Below are positions 1 to 9,447 of a stretch of DNA of 64,000 bases, piece after piece; the stretch's first letter is position 1, and each line of letters starts with the position of its first letter. Both the position numbers and the translations under genes were made by a program. The notes below the pieces were generated by a model. The model was not told the DNA's origin. It ran no database searches and worked only from the letters and a program-made list of their open reading frames with translations. Source of the stretch: Mycobacterium alsense (GTDB taxonomy: Bacteria; Actinomycetota; Actinomycetes; Mycobacteriales; Mycobacteriaceae); NCBI RefSeq assembly GCF_002086635.1, contig NZ_MVHD01000015.1:35357-99356 (forward strand). The letters run 5' to 3'.

Positions 1-1
1 C

Positions 2-634
2 GCCCTACAGGGTCTCGCCGGGCCGGGATCGGGCGGCACCACACCCGCGGCGACGCTGACCGAAATGGAGGCCTGGGCCGGCCTCGGCGGAACTGACTTG
101 TCCAGCCCCGCGGGCATTCTCGACTTCCTGGCCGGTACGGACGGCTCGTCGGTGGGGGCGTTCCTCAACGACAACGGCCTGAACACCCTGTTTTCCTCGG
201 GGTTTTACATGCCCGGCAACTTCTTGGGCACGATGACCGACTTCGTCGGCATGCAGGGCGCGGGGGCGGCCACGGACGCCGCCACAAACGCCGCCACAGA
301 CGCCGCCGCCGCGGTCGGCGACGCGGCGGGCGCCGCGACCGGCGATCTCGGCAATGCGGTGGGCGGGCTGGGCCGCGCCGTGTCGGCGGGGGTGGGCAAC
401 GCCCCCGCGATCGGACCGCTGTCGGTGCCGCCCTCGTGGACGGCGACCGGGCCGATCGGCGGGGCCGCGTCGGCGCTGTCACCCAATGGCGTCGCCACCC
501 CCGGGGTCGGGGAGGGGTTGTCCAGCATGATGGGCGGCATGCCGCTGGTCAGCCCGCAGGCGCGCGGCCTCGCCGACGTCCCCCGCTACGGGTTCAGGCC
601 GAACATCGTGGTCCATCCGCCGGCGGCCGGATGA
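2..634 (+). CDS. PPE family protein, C-terminal part (5' end outside window)
   Basis: The frame is open from base 2 and ends at the TGA at 632-634, so only the last 210 codons are visible. They are rich in Ala and Gly and carry GPLSVPPSW near bases 415-441, the GxxSVPxxW signature of the PPE-SVP subfamily, followed by the usual variable tail ending in VVHPPAAG. PPE proteins are mycobacterial secreted or surface proteins exported by ESX type VII systems, usually as a PE-PPE pair. The N-terminal PPE domain lies upstream of the window, so the partner and promoter cannot be judged. A second PPE gene follows at 1286 in the same direction. Confidence 0.85.
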   Translation, partial: ALQGLAGPGSGGTTPAATLTEMEAWAGLGGTDLSSPAGILDFLAGTDGSSVGAFLNDNGLNTLFSSGFYMPGNFLGTMTDFVGMQGAGAATDAATNAATDAAAAVGDAAGAATGDLGNAVGGLGRAVSAGVGNAPAIGPLSVPPSWTATGPIGGAASALSPNGVATPGVGEGLSSMMGGMPLVSPQARGLADVPRYGFRPNIVVHPPAAG

Positions 635-674
635 CGGCACCGGCCGGGCGCGTCGCTGATAGGATCGCCGCACT

Positions 675-1082
675 GTGAGTTTCCGTGGCGCGGGCAGAGC
701 TTCGCGACTTGCACGACGGCGGGCAGCCGTCGCCCTCGTTGCGGGCCTGTCACTCGTCGTCGCCACCCTGGGATGCTGCGCCCTTCCGGTGGAGATTGCC
801 GCCGGCCCGTCCGACGTGGCGGTGGCATCGCTGAGCGCCGCGGCGCAGAGCCACGCCGACTACGGCTCCACCCTCAACGACGACAAGGCATTCAAGAGCG
901 GCGGCCTCAGACGCGATCGGGCGCCGGGTTTCCCGACTCCCGCCCCGCGCGCCGCCTGGACGCCGGCGTCCCCGTCACCGGCGGCGTGGCCGCCCCGCGC
1001 GGGCGAGAAGTGCTGCCGGGTGTCCGCGGGCGTCCTTGCCGGACAGGATCTCCTGGCTCACCTCTGCGTCTGCCGGTGCTGA
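675..1082 (+). CDS. possible small secreted protein, probably degraded
   Basis: I do not recognise this frame. A GTG at 675 opens 135 codons. The first 75 or so look coding: an Arg-rich n-region, a hydrophobic stretch (VALVAGLSLVVATLG) and a small-residue region like a signal peptide, with Cys-Cys after it but no good lipobox. From about base 905 the composition changes to Pro/Arg-rich text typical of a non-coding frame. There is no clear ribosome binding site. It may be the start of a secreted protein whose end has been lost, or chance. The surrounding interval 635-1285 has no other convincing gene. Confidence 0.25.
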   Translation: MSFRGAGRASRLARRRAAVALVAGLSLVVATLGCCALPVEIAAGPSDVAVASLSAAAQSHADYGSTLNDDKAFKSGGLRRDRAPGFPTPAPRAAWTPASPSPAAWPPRAGEKCCRVSAGVLAGQDLLAHLCVCRC

Positions 1083-1285
1083 TCGGCGCCCGCGCCACGT
1101 TGCCGTGACCCCTGGGCGCCGCGAGCGCGCCTTGCGGAGGAACCGCCGGACCCCGGCGGCAACCCGCGGCAACCGGCACAGCCGGCCCCATTCGCGTCGT
1201 GACCAAAGGAAACCCTCGTGTTTGAAAGACATCCGTATTCAGCTCACCCGGCCCCCGATCCGCACCGCGGCGAGGCCGGCTAGCC

Positions 1286-2140
1286 ATGGACTTCGGGGCG
1301 CTACCGCCGGAGGTGCACTCCGCGCGAATGCATTCGGGCTGCGGCGCGGGATCGCTGCTGGCCGCGGCCGAGGCCTGGGACCGGCTCGCGGCGGCGGTCT
1401 CCGCGGCGGCGGCGAAGTACCGGGATGTCACCACGACCCGGCAGGCGGAATCGCACATCGCGTGGCTGCAGGCCACCGCCGCGCTGGCCGCGCACACGGC
1501 CCACCAGGCCAAGGCCACCGCCGCCGCGTTCGAGTCGGCGCGCGCGGCGACGGTGCCGCCGCAGGAGGTCGTCACCAACCGCGCCTGGCGGACATCCCTG
1601 GCCGCGACGAATCACCTGGGCCAGGGCGCCCACGCCATCGCGGCGGCGGAGGCCGACTACGACAAGATGTGGGCGCGGGACGCCGCCGCCATGTACGGCT
1701 ACGCCCGCGCCGCCGCGGCAGCCTCGGCGCTGAGCCCGTTCACGTCGCCGGCCGCGGCGGCGGGCGACGGCGGTGACCAGGGCGACGGCCAGGAGATCGT
1801 TTCGACCGGGTCGGAACTGATCTTGATGCTGCCCACCGCGCTGCAGGCGCTGTCGTCGGCGTCACCCGACCGGTTCAACGCGGCGCTGCTGGCGATGTCG
1901 TCGTCGCTGGCGGAGCTGAGCTCGCTGAAATTGGGGTTCGCCCGGGGCGCCAGCGTGCCGCTGGCCGTCGCGGTCACCGGCGCCGCCCGGGCGGTGTGGG
2001 GCAAGCGGCCGTCGATCATCGCCAGATTCGGCGGCGCGGCATCGATCGCGGGGATGGCGGTGCCGCGCGCCTGGGAGCCGGCCCCCGACGCCGTCGGCAC
2101 GAGCTCGGCCGCGGCGCTGGGCCGGCGCGCCGGCCGCTGA
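1286..2140 (+). CDS. PPE family protein
   Basis: A 284-residue protein starting MDFGALPPEVHSARM, the canonical PPE N-terminus, with the helical PPE domain over about residues 1-175 (including the YDKMWARDAAAMYGY segment typical of the family). The C-terminal 100 residues are Ala-rich, with the short GASVPLAVA element rather than a long repeat domain. It is expected to be exported by an ESX system and to act at the cell surface or outside. No PE gene directly precedes it. The ATG at 1286 has no obvious Shine-Dalgarno sequence. It is convergent with the amidotransferase gene, whose stop lies 8 bp away. Confidence 0.9.
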   Translation: MDFGALPPEVHSARMHSGCGAGSLLAAAEAWDRLAAAVSAAAAKYRDVTTTRQAESHIAWLQATAALAAHTAHQAKATAAAFESARAATVPPQEVVTNRAWRTSLAATNHLGQGAHAIAAAEADYDKMWARDAAAMYGYARAAAAASALSPFTSPAAAAGDGGDQGDGQEIVSTGSELILMLPTALQALSSASPDRFNAALLAMSSSLAELSSLKLGFARGASVPLAVAVTGAARAVWGKRPSIIARFGGAASIAGMAVPRAWEPAPDAVGTSSAAALGRRAGR

Positions 2141-2148
2141 CCCGCACG

Positions 2149-2877
2149 TCAACGGCGCGCGTAGGACCGCGCCGCCCGCACCACCGCCTCGAACAGCCGC
2201 AGGTCGTCGAGCGACTGCTCCGGATGCCATTGCACCGCGAGGGCAAAGGCCGCCCCGGGCAGCTCCAGCGCCTCGACCACGCCGTCGGCGTCCAGCGCGG
2301 ACACCACCAGGCCGTCGCCGACCTGGTCGATGGCCTGGTGGTGGTAGCACGGCGCGTCGACGGACTCCCCCAGCAGCGCGGCGAGCCGGGTGCCCGCCAC
2401 GGTGCGCACCGGCAACCGGGTGAACACCCCGTTGCCGGCCCGGTGGCCGCCGTGGCCGACGACGTCGGGCAGGTGCTGGTGCAGCGTGCCGCCCCGCGCG
2501 ACGTTAAGCACCTGGGCGCCGCGACAGATGCCCAGCACCGGAAGCCCACGGTCCAGCGCGCCGCGCAGCAGCGCGAACTCGAGGGCGTCGCGGTCGGCGC
2601 GGGGCCGGTCGGTGGCCGGGTGCGGTTGCTGGCCGTAGCTCGCGGGGTCGAGGTCGTAGCCCCCGGTGATCACCAGCGCGTCCAGGCCGTCGAGCAGGCT
2701 TGCGGTGGTGTCGGGGCCGGCCGGCTGCGGCGGCAGCAGCACCGCGGCGCCACCGGCCTCGACCACGCCCTCGACGTAGTCGGCCGGCAGGTAACCGGCG
2801 GCGATGTCCCAGATCCCCGCCTGCACCCGCTCGCGGTAGGCCGTCAAGCCCACCACCGGCTTGGCGTTCAAGCCCAC
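2149..2877 (-). CDS. class I glutamine amidotransferase (peptidase C26, gamma-Glu-GABA hydrolase type)
   Basis: The start is taken as the GTG at 2877, giving 242 residues beginning VGLNAKPVVGLTAYRERV and placing it 2 bp after the stop of the upstream gene. The nucleophile Cys sits in GICRGAQVLN and the His-Glu pair in QWHPEQS, the triad of class I glutamine amidotransferases. It resembles the PuuD/Rv2859c group, which hydrolyses gamma-glutamyl amides such as gamma-glutamyl-GABA in polyamine breakdown. Substrate is inferred from family only. It is the last gene of a minus-strand run with cobQ and mapB; its neighbour cobQ also uses glutamine but carries its own amidotransferase domain. Confidence 0.85.
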   Translation of the reverse strand: MGLNAKPVVGLTAYRERVQAGIWDIAAGYLPADYVEGVVEAGGAAVLLPPQPAGPDTTASLLDGLDALVITGGYDLDPASYGQQPHPATDRPRADRDALEFALLRGALDRGLPVLGICRGAQVLNVARGGTLHQHLPDVVGHGGHRAGNGVFTRLPVRTVAGTRLAALLGESVDAPCYHHQAIDQVGDGLVVSALDADGVVEALELPGAAFALAVQWHPEQSLDDLRLFEAVVRAARSYARR

Positions 2878-2879
2878 GC

Positions 2880-3440
2880 CTACCAGGTGCTGGTGCGCAG
2901 CACGATCTCGGCGGCCAACTGCGCCGTCGACTCCTGCAGGGTGCGCCGGCCGAGGTCCACCACGCGGTATTCGGCGTACACGTAGCGCTGGCTCGCGTCG
3001 GCCACCGCCCGGGCGGCCGCGGAGCTCACCAGCACCGTGGTGCCGATCTCCACCGGCGGGCAGTGCTCGTCGAGGACCACGCCCCTGGGGTCGGCCACCC
3101 GCGGGTGCCCGCGGTCGATCACGATCAGGCCCACGAACCGGCCCAGCCGCGTCGCGGCCAGCTCCCAGGCCAGCTCGGCGCCGGCGCGGTCGCCGAAGAC
3201 GACGGCCCAGCGGATCCCGAGTGCGTCGAGGATGCCGACCACCGACTTGGCGGTCAGCCGTGGGTCGAGTCCGATGACTACGGTCCGCAGCGATGCCGTG
3301 TGCAGGCGCTCGCACACCGCGTCGTACGCGACGGGCGCCCGCTGCTGGTCGCCGAGGATGACGACCACGACGCCCTTGTCCGGACCGGCGACAGCCACCG
3401 GAACGGGAAACCCGTCGAGCGTGGTCATCATCGAGTGCAC
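2880..3440 (-). CDS. alpha/beta-hydrolase-like protein lacking the usual nucleophile
   Basis: 186 residues. The order of strands and helices (VVVVILGDQQ, RTVVIGLDPR, WAVVFGDRAGAELAW, GLIVIDRG, TVLVSS) fits a small alpha/beta-hydrolase fold. The nucleophile-elbow position reads G-D-R-A-G rather than G-x-S-x-G, so the catalytic Ser/Asp/Cys appears replaced by Arg. It may be a non-catalytic or binding protein. The start is uncertain, since Met codons at positions 1, 4 and 5 are all possible. It lies between cobQ and the amidotransferase, with a 39-bp gap to cobQ and 2 bp to the amidotransferase, so it is probably co-transcribed. Confidence 0.6.
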   Translation of the reverse strand: MHSMMTTLDGFPVPVAVAGPDKGVVVVILGDQQRAPVAYDAVCERLHTASLRTVVIGLDPRLTAKSVVGILDALGIRWAVVFGDRAGAELAWELAATRLGRFVGLIVIDRGHPRVADPRGVVLDEHCPPVEIGTTVLVSSAAARAVADASQRYVYAEYRVVDLGRRTLQESTAQLAAEIVLRTSTW

Positions 3441-3479
3441 TCACGCACGCTACCTGCAAATGGGCAGCGTGCGCGAGGG

Positions 3480-4988
3480 TTACGGCCGCAGATCGATCGC
3501 GACGCCCGGGCGCCGCGGCGGCGGGCCGTCGAGCAGGCCGAGGACGGCGTCGACGTCGAGGTGCGCGGCGAGCAGGTCGGCGATCGCGTCCAGCTGGGCG
3601 TCGCGCCGCGCGGCGACGTCGGTCTCGGCCGCGACGAACCCGCCACGGCCGGCCGCGTCGGCGACCCGGGCGAGCCACGCCCGGCGGAAGTCGTCGTTGT
3701 CGAGCAGGCCGTGCCAGTGGGTGCCGAACACCGCGCCGCGCGCGATGCCCTGGGGCTCGGAGTCGACCTCGAACCAGCCGGGCTCGTCGCACCGGGAGAG
3801 CCGGCCGTGATGGATTTCGTATCCGGACAGGGGCCCGTGCCGCCGGCGCAGGACCTTCGCCTCGCCGAAACGGATGTCGGCGTCCAGCAGTCCCAGGCCC
3901 TCGACCTCCCCCGCGCCGGATTCCACCGCGTCGTCGATGCGCCGACAGAGCATCTGGAAACCGCCGCAGATCCCCAGCACCGGCTTGCCGGCCCGCGCGT
4001 GGCCGGCGATCGCGCCGGCCAGGCCGCGGTCGCGCAGCCAGGACAGGTCGGCGACGGTGGCCTTGCTGCCGGGGAGCACCACCAGGTCGGCGTCGGCCAA
4101 ATCGGCGGGGTCGGTGACCCAGCGCACCAGCACGCCGGGCTCGCACGCCAGCGCCTCGATGTCGGTGGAGTTGGAGATCCGGGGCAGCCGGACCGCGGCC
4201 ACCTTGAGCCACTCGGCGCCGCGCGGCGGGCTCGGGGTGCCGACGACGGTGCGCGCGACCACCGACAGCGAGTCCTCGGCGTCGAGCCACAGCTCGTCGG
4301 CGTACGGCAGCACCCCGTAGGTCGGGCGGCCGGTCAGCGCGCGCAACTGCTCGAGGCCGGGCTTCAGCAGGGCGGGATCGCCGCGGAACTTGTTGACGAC
4401 GAAGCCGGCGATCAGCGCCTGGTCGTCGGGGTCGAGCACCGCGACCGTCCCGAACAGGTGCGCCAACAGCCCCCCGCGGTCGATGTCCCCCACCACGATC
4501 ACCGGCAGGTTTGCCGCGCGGGCCAGCCCCATGTTCGCCAAATCCGTTGTGCGCAAGTTGATCTCGGCCGGCGATCCGGCCCCCTCACAGATCACCGCGT
4601 CGAATTCGTCGCGCAGGCGGGATAATTCGTCCGCGACGACGCGGGCGAGCCGGTCGCGATGCGCGAAATAGCCGGCCGCGGTGACCGAGTCGGCGACCTG
4701 ACCCCGGATCACCAGCTGCGACGTGCGGTCGCCGCCCGGCTTGAGCAGGATCGGGTTGAACCGCACGCTGGGCTCCAGCCCCGCCGCCCGCGCCTGGATC
4801 GCCTGGGCGCGGCCGATCTCGCCGCCCTCGATGGTGACGACGGAGTTGTTGGACATGTTCTGCGCCTTGAACGGCGCGACCTTCACGCCGCGGCGGCTCA
4901 GCAGCCGGCACAGGCCCGCGACCACCACCGATTTGCCGGCGTCGGAGCTGGTGCCGGCGACGAGCAGCGCCCCGCTCACTCCGACCAT
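3480..4988 (-). CDS. cobQ: cobyric acid synthase
   Basis: 502 residues, the usual family length. The N-terminal dethiobiotin-synthetase-like ATPase domain has the P-loop-like [12 protein letters not shown] (about residues 11-22) and FKAQNMSNN. The C-terminal class I amidotransferase domain has its Cys in GICGGFQML and a conserved YEIHHGRL. The enzyme uses ATP and glutamine to amidate side chains b, d, e and g of adenosylcobyrinic acid a,c-diamide in adenosylcobalamin synthesis. No other cobalamin biosynthesis gene is in the window, so this is an isolated cob gene, here beside mapB. I see no riboswitch directly upstream, only 6 bp from mapB. Confidence 0.95.
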   Translation of the reverse strand: MVGVSGALLVAGTSSDAGKSVVVAGLCRLLSRRGVKVAPFKAQNMSNNSVVTIEGGEIGRAQAIQARAAGLEPSVRFNPILLKPGGDRTSQLVIRGQVADSVTAAGYFAHRDRLARVVADELSRLRDEFDAVICEGAGSPAEINLRTTDLANMGLARAANLPVIVVGDIDRGGLLAHLFGTVAVLDPDDQALIAGFVVNKFRGDPALLKPGLEQLRALTGRPTYGVLPYADELWLDAEDSLSVVARTVVGTPSPPRGAEWLKVAAVRLPRISNSTDIEALACEPGVLVRWVTDPADLADADLVVLPGSKATVADLSWLRDRGLAGAIAGHARAGKPVLGICGGFQMLCRRIDDAVESGAGEVEGLGLLDADIRFGEAKVLRRRHGPLSGYEIHHGRLSRCDEPGWFEVDSEPQGIARGAVFGTHWHGLLDNDDFRRAWLARVADAAGRGGFVAAETDVAARRDAQLDAIADLLAAHLDVDAVLGLLDGPPPRRPGVAIDLRP

Positions 4989-4994
4989 GGCTCC

Positions 4995-5852
4995 TTATAT
5001 TGCGGTGAGGACTTCGGCGCCGGTGTCGGTGACCACCAGGGTGTGCTCGAACTGGGCGGTCCACTTGCGGTCCTTGGTGACCACGGTCCAGCCGTCGGGC
5101 CAGATCTCGTAGTCCAGCGCGCCGAGGTTGATCATCGGCTCGATGGTGAACGTCATGCCCGGCTGCATGATCGTCGCGACGGCGGGCTGCTCGTAGTGCA
5201 GCACGACCAGCCCGTTGTGGAAGGTGGTCCCGATGCCGTGGCCGGTGAAGTCGCGAACGACGTTGTAGCCGAATCGGTTTGCGTAGGACTCGATGACGCG
5301 GCCCACCACCGACAGGGCGCGACCGGGCTTGACGGCGTTGATCGCGCGCATCGTGGCCTCGCGGGTGCGCTCGACGAGCAGCCGGTGCTCCTCGGCGACG
5401 TCGCCCGCCAGAAACGTCGCATTGGTGTCGCCGTGCACCCCGTCGATGTAGGCGGTGACGTCGATGTTGACGATGTCGCCATCCTCGATCACCGTCGAGT
5501 CCGGGATCCCGTGGCAGATCACCTCGTTGAGCGACGTGCAGCACGACTTCGGGAATCCCTTGTAGCCCAGCGTCGACGGGTAGGCCCCGTTGTCGACCAT
5601 GTATTCGTGGGCGATCCGGTCCAGTTCGTCGGTCGTCACTCCCGGCGCCACCGCCTTGCCCGCCTCCGCCAGCGCACCGGCCGCGATCCGGCCGGCGATG
5701 CGCATCTTCTCGATCACCTCGGGCGTCTGCACCCAGGGCTCGCTGCCCTCCCGGGCGGTCGACTTGCCGACGTATTCCGGGCGGGCGATGCGCCCGGGCA
5801 CCGGCCGGGTCGGCGAGATCACCCCGGGGGCAAGTGCGGTCCGAGCGGGCAT
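4995..5852 (-). CDS. map: methionine aminopeptidase type I
   Basis: 285 residues, the same length as I recall for M. tuberculosis MapB. A roughly 40-residue N-terminal extension with the PTRPVPG proline motif is typical of actinobacterial type Ic enzymes. Metal ligands are visible in [16 protein letters not shown] (two Asp), GHGIGT (His), TIEPM (Glu) and QFEHTL (Glu), and the substrate His in VICHGIP. It removes the initiator Met from nascent proteins in the cytoplasm. It is the first gene of the mapB-cobQ-hydrolase-amidotransferase run, and its promoter should lie in 5853-5948. Confidence 0.95.
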   Translation of the reverse strand: MPARTALAPGVISPTRPVPGRIARPEYVGKSTAREGSEPWVQTPEVIEKMRIAGRIAAGALAEAGKAVAPGVTTDELDRIAHEYMVDNGAYPSTLGYKGFPKSCCTSLNEVICHGIPDSTVIEDGDIVNIDVTAYIDGVHGDTNATFLAGDVAEEHRLLVERTREATMRAINAVKPGRALSVVGRVIESYANRFGYNVVRDFTGHGIGTTFHNGLVVLHYEQPAVATIMQPGMTFTIEPMINLGALDYEIWPDGWTVVTKDRKWTAQFEHTLVVTDTGAEVLTAI

Positions 5853-5948
5853 GTCCGCTAGCTTAGCCGGGCCGGCCGCCCCGCCGGATCGCGTTCACTC
5901 TGCGCTGAGGGCGGCCGCTTCTCACGCTTTGCCGCCATAGCCGCAGAG

Positions 5949-6545
5949 TCAAGGGCGGGGCCGGCGCAGCAGCGAGCGCCGCGGGCCGCGGATGACCACC
6001 GACCCGCACACCACCCGGCCGGTCAGCACGACGTGCGGCCTCCCCTCGCCCGGCGCGTCCTTGCGGCGGTCGGCGGCGCTGCCCACGTAGACCTCGACGT
6101 CGTCGATCGAGGCGCTGGCGCCGTCGGGCAGGCGGACCTCCACCGAGCCGAACCTCATGTCGAGCTCGATGACCACGACCGGGCCGGCGAACCGGGCCCG
6201 GGTGAGGTCGAGCTGCACCGAACCCAGCCGCCGCACCAGCGCCAACCGGGTGGGCACGGTCCATTCGCCGTGGCGTTTGAGCGAGCCGGCCCAGCCGCGC
6301 AGCTCCACCCGGTCGGCCGCCGACGTGACGATCGCGCCGGGCCCGGGCAGGTCGCCGACGAGCCCGTCCAGCTCACTTCGGGTGCGCGCGTACGACACCC
6401 GCGACGAGCGCTGCTCGAACTCGTCGATGTCGATCAGCCCCAGCGCGACGGCGTTGTGCAGGCGGCGCAGCGTGCCGTTCCGGTCGGCGTCGGAGATGCG
6501 CAGTGACGTCGGAGCGGCCACTTCCCCACCGGATGTTTCGCCCAT
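5949..6545 (-). CDS. DUF1707 (SHOCT-like) domain protein
   Basis: 198 residues. Residues 15-65 hold the DUF1707 motif (LRISDADRNGTLRRLHNAV, then GLIDIDEFEQR), found at the N-terminus of many actinobacterial proteins of unknown role. The C-terminal half is beta-rich with a FGSVEVRLPDG stretch resembling the LiaF-type C-terminal domain (DUF2154), and ends in a very basic RRSLLRRPRP tail. No membrane segment or enzyme motif is evident, so function is unknown; LiaF-like domains elsewhere regulate envelope-stress signalling. It lies 38 bp upstream of the penicillin-binding lipoprotein stop, in the same direction as its neighbours. Confidence 0.75.
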   Translation of the reverse strand: MGETSGGEVAAPTSLRISDADRNGTLRRLHNAVALGLIDIDEFEQRSSRVSYARTRSELDGLVGDLPGPGAIVTSAADRVELRGWAGSLKRHGEWTVPTRLALVRRLGSVQLDLTRARFAGPVVVIELDMRFGSVEVRLPDGASASIDDVEVYVGSAADRRKDAPGEGRPHVVLTGRVVCGSVVIRGPRRSLLRRPRP

Positions 6546-6583
6546 GCTCGCAACTTACCGCCGAAAGCGGGGGGCGGACCGGT

Positions 6584-8407
6584 TCAGGCCAGGTAGTCGC
6601 GGGGCAGCGATTCGAACATCACCTTGGTCATCCGGACCGCGTATTCCGAGCTGCCACCCCCGACGATCAGCGCCGCGAACGCCAGGTCGCCGCGATAGCC
6701 GGCGAACCACGAGTGCGACCCGCCCGGGAACTCCGCCTCGCCGGTCTTCCCGTAGATCTCGCCGCAGCAACTCGAGATCTCCTTGGCGGTCCCGTTGGTC
6801 ACGACCAGCCGCATCATCGGGCGCAGCGCGTCGACCATCTTCGGGGAGATCGGCGTGACCGGAATTTCCGGCCCCTCGACCGTCGTGGGCCGCCCGGCGA
6901 TCAGCTGCGGCACCGGGGTCTTGCCGGCGTCGACGGTGGCCGCCACCAGCGCCATGCCGAACGGGCTGGCCAGCACCTTGCCCTGGCCGAAGCCGTCCTC
7001 GGTGCGCTCGGCCAAATCCACGGTGGGGGGCACCGACCCGGTCACCGTGGTGATGCCGTCCACCGTGTAGTCCACCCCGATGCCGTAGCGGTGGGCCGCC
7101 TGGGTCAGGCCGCGGGGCGGCATCCTGCTGCTCAGCTCGGCGAACGTGGTGTTGCACGAACTGGCGAAGGCACGCGAGAGCGGCACCACGCCCAGGTCGA
7201 AGCCGCCGTAGTTGGGAATGGTGCGGTGGCCGATGTCGATGCGGCCCGGGCAGCCCAGCATGGTGTTGGGCGTGGCCATGTCGCGCTCGACGGCGGCGCC
7301 GGCGGTGACCATCTTGAACGTCGACCCCGGCGGGAACAGGCCGTTGGCGGCCGGCAGGCCGTCGTCGTCGGCGCCCTTGTTCTGCGCGATCGCGAGGATC
7401 TCCCCCGTCGAGGGCTTGATGACGACGATCATCGCCTTGCCGCCGCGGGTGTCCACCGCGCGCTGCGCGGCGTTCTGCACCGCGCGGTCCAGCGTGATCG
7501 ACACCGACGGCGCCGGGGACCCCTCGACCTCGTGCAGCACGGCCACGTCGACGCCGTTCTGGTTGACGCTGACCACCCGCCAGCCGGCCTGGCCGTCGAG
7601 CTGATCGGCCACCGCCTTTTTCACCTCGCGGATGACGGCCGGCGCGAAATGCGGGTCGGTGGGCAGCATCTCGGCCAGCGGCGTGATCACGATGCCGGGC
7701 AGCCTGCCGATCGCCGGGAACACCTTGTCGTTGTCGTCCGGGTACAGCGTCACCAGGTCCAGCGGCTGGGTCGCCGACGTCGCCTGCTCGGCGAGCAGCT
7801 GCGGGTCGGCGAGCGTGTCGTTGAACGGCCGCAGCACGTCAACCACCGCGTGGGCCGTCCCGATCAGCGCGGGCCCGGCCTGCGTGGCGTCGAGCGTGTA
7901 GTGGTACAGGTAGCCGGGGGCCAGCACGTCGCTGCCGCCCAGCTCGTTGACCGAGGCGCGCCGCGGCCGGTCGGCGCGCAACGCGAAGGTCTGGTGCTCG
8001 CCCAGCTTGGGGTGCAGCCCGGTGGTGGTCCAGCGGACCTCCCAGCGGCCCTCGTCGCGGGCCATCTTCAGCTGGCCGTCGTAGCTCCAGGTCCGGTCCC
8101 TGGGCAGGTGCCAGGTGAAACGGTAGTCGACCGTGCCGGTGTCCTCGGCGTATTTCGCGCTGAGGACCTGCGCGTCCAGGTGGGTGGCCTGCAGGCCGGC
8201 CCAGGCGGCGTTGAGCGCCTCGCGCGCCTCGTTGGGGTCGTCGCTGAGCTGCGCGGCGGTCGCGGTGTCGCCGGTGGAAAGCGCGCGGAAGAACTTCTCG
8301 GCGGCCGGGCCGGGGCCGTCGGGCCGGGGGGTGCAGCCGGACAGGGCGCCGGCCGCGACGAGCAGCACACACGCGACGGCCGAGGCCAGTGTTGTTCGAG
8401 TTGCCAT
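6584..8407 (-). CDS. penicillin-binding lipoprotein (class B transpeptidase)
   Basis: The start is placed at the ATG at 8407 (607 residues) because it gives a lipoprotein signal peptide with lipobox LSGC near residue 24; a frame open further upstream lacks this. After the lipobox come an NTF2-like MecA-type N-terminal domain, a PBP dimer region and the transpeptidase domain with STFK (about residue 361), SCN (about 416) and KTGEAEFPGG (about 553). It is the counterpart of Rv2864c. It should be anchored on the outer face of the membrane and cross-link peptidoglycan. It is the last gene of the dxr-rip1-ispG-GNAT-pbp run. Confidence 0.93.
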   Translation of the reverse strand: MATRTTLASAVACVLLVAAGALSGCTPRPDGPGPAAEKFFRALSTGDTATAAQLSDDPNEAREALNAAWAGLQATHLDAQVLSAKYAEDTGTVDYRFTWHLPRDRTWSYDGQLKMARDEGRWEVRWTTTGLHPKLGEHQTFALRADRPRRASVNELGGSDVLAPGYLYHYTLDATQAGPALIGTAHAVVDVLRPFNDTLADPQLLAEQATSATQPLDLVTLYPDDNDKVFPAIGRLPGIVITPLAEMLPTDPHFAPAVIREVKKAVADQLDGQAGWRVVSVNQNGVDVAVLHEVEGSPAPSVSITLDRAVQNAAQRAVDTRGGKAMIVVIKPSTGEILAIAQNKGADDDGLPAANGLFPPGSTFKMVTAGAAVERDMATPNTMLGCPGRIDIGHRTIPNYGGFDLGVVPLSRAFASSCNTTFAELSSRMPPRGLTQAAHRYGIGVDYTVDGITTVTGSVPPTVDLAERTEDGFGQGKVLASPFGMALVAATVDAGKTPVPQLIAGRPTTVEGPEIPVTPISPKMVDALRPMMRLVVTNGTAKEISSCCGEIYGKTGEAEFPGGSHSWFAGYRGDLAFAALIVGGGSSEYAVRMTKVMFESLPRDYLA

Positions 8408-8539
8408 CGTTACAGATGTTATGTCGGGGGCGGCGTCGCCAGCGCCGACACACCGAGACCGAATCGTGATGCACCGCGCGCGTAACCGCACGGCGAAAAC
8501 CGCGGTGGAAAAGCGCAGCCGGGTTACGGTCGCGGCCGC

Positions 8540-9394
8540 TCAGTCCAGCAGGACCGTCGCGAAGGTGCCGACCTCGGCGAAGCCCACCTTCGCGTACGCG
8601 GCGCGGGCGACCGTGTTGAAGTCGTTCACGTACAGGCTCGCCATCCGGCCGCTGCCGACGATGACCGCGGCGACCGTCGCGGTGCCCGCGGTGCCCAAGC
8701 CCATGCCGCGCCACTCCGGGTGCACCCACACCCCCTGGATCTGTCCGACCCCGGGCGACTGCGACCCCACCTCGGCCTTGAACACCACCTGACCCTGCTC
8801 GAAGCGGGCCCAGGCCCGCCCCGCCCCGATCAGGCTGGCCACCCGCCGGCGGTAGCCCCGGCCGCCGTCGCCGAGCCGCGGGTCGACCCCCACCTCGCCG
8901 ATGAACATGTCCACGGCGGCCACCAGGTAGGCGTCCAGCTCCTCCGGCCGGACCTGCCGCACCCCGGGGTCGATGTCGCAGCTGGGGTGCGCCCCGAGCG
9001 CCATCAGCGGCTGCCGGTCGCGCACGTCGCGGGCCGGGCCCCAGGCCGACTCGAGGCGCTCCCACATCGGCATCACCAGCTCGGCCCGGCCGACCAGCGA
9101 CGAGCAGCGCCGCGTGCCGCTCATCGCCTCGTCGGCGAAGGCGGTCAGGTCGGCCGGCGCGCCGCGCAGCGGGATGAGGTTGGCGCCGGCGAAGCACAGC
9201 GACTCGTCGGGGCCGCGGCGGGTCCACAGCTCCCCGCCGATCGAGTTGGGGTCGACGCCGTAGTCGGCCACGCGGGCCGCGACCATGCACGAGCCGACCG
9301 GGTCGTCGTCGAGCACACGCCAGACGGCGGCGGCGTCGCGCACCACGGACACCCGCCGCTCACCAACCAGGCGAAAGATGGGCGGAGCCGACAT
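8540..9394 (-). CDS. GNAT family acetyltransferase with DUF4081-type N-terminal domain
   Basis: 284 residues, equal in length to Rv2867c as I recall it. The N-terminal half (FRLVGERRVSVVRDAAAVWRV) matches the DUF4081 region of actinobacterial GNAT proteins. The C-terminal half is a GNAT domain with the acetyl-CoA loop HPEWRGMGLGTAG (about residues 225-237) and the closing NDFNTVARAAYAKVGF motif. Substrate unknown. It sits 53 bp downstream of ispG in a conserved block with rip1 and dxr. Confidence 0.88.
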   Translation of the reverse strand: MSAPPIFRLVGERRVSVVRDAAAVWRVLDDDPVGSCMVAARVADYGVDPNSIGGELWTRRGPDESLCFAGANLIPLRGAPADLTAFADEAMSGTRRCSSLVGRAELVMPMWERLESAWGPARDVRDRQPLMALGAHPSCDIDPGVRQVRPEELDAYLVAAVDMFIGEVGVDPRLGDGGRGYRRRVASLIGAGRAWARFEQGQVVFKAEVGSQSPGVGQIQGVWVHPEWRGMGLGTAGTATVAAVIVGSGRMASLYVNDFNTVARAAYAKVGFAEVGTFATVLLD

Positions 9395-9447
9395 GGGGAA
9401 CTCTCTGTGGTGCGAAATGACGGCCAGTGCAGGGGCGCTGGCGCCTA

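Noticed and set aside
2700..4625. A plus-strand open frame of about 640 codons opposite the amidotransferase/cobQ region
   Set aside because: Arg/Pro/Gly/His-rich text with no domain, opposite a clear cobQ gene; a by-product of high GC.
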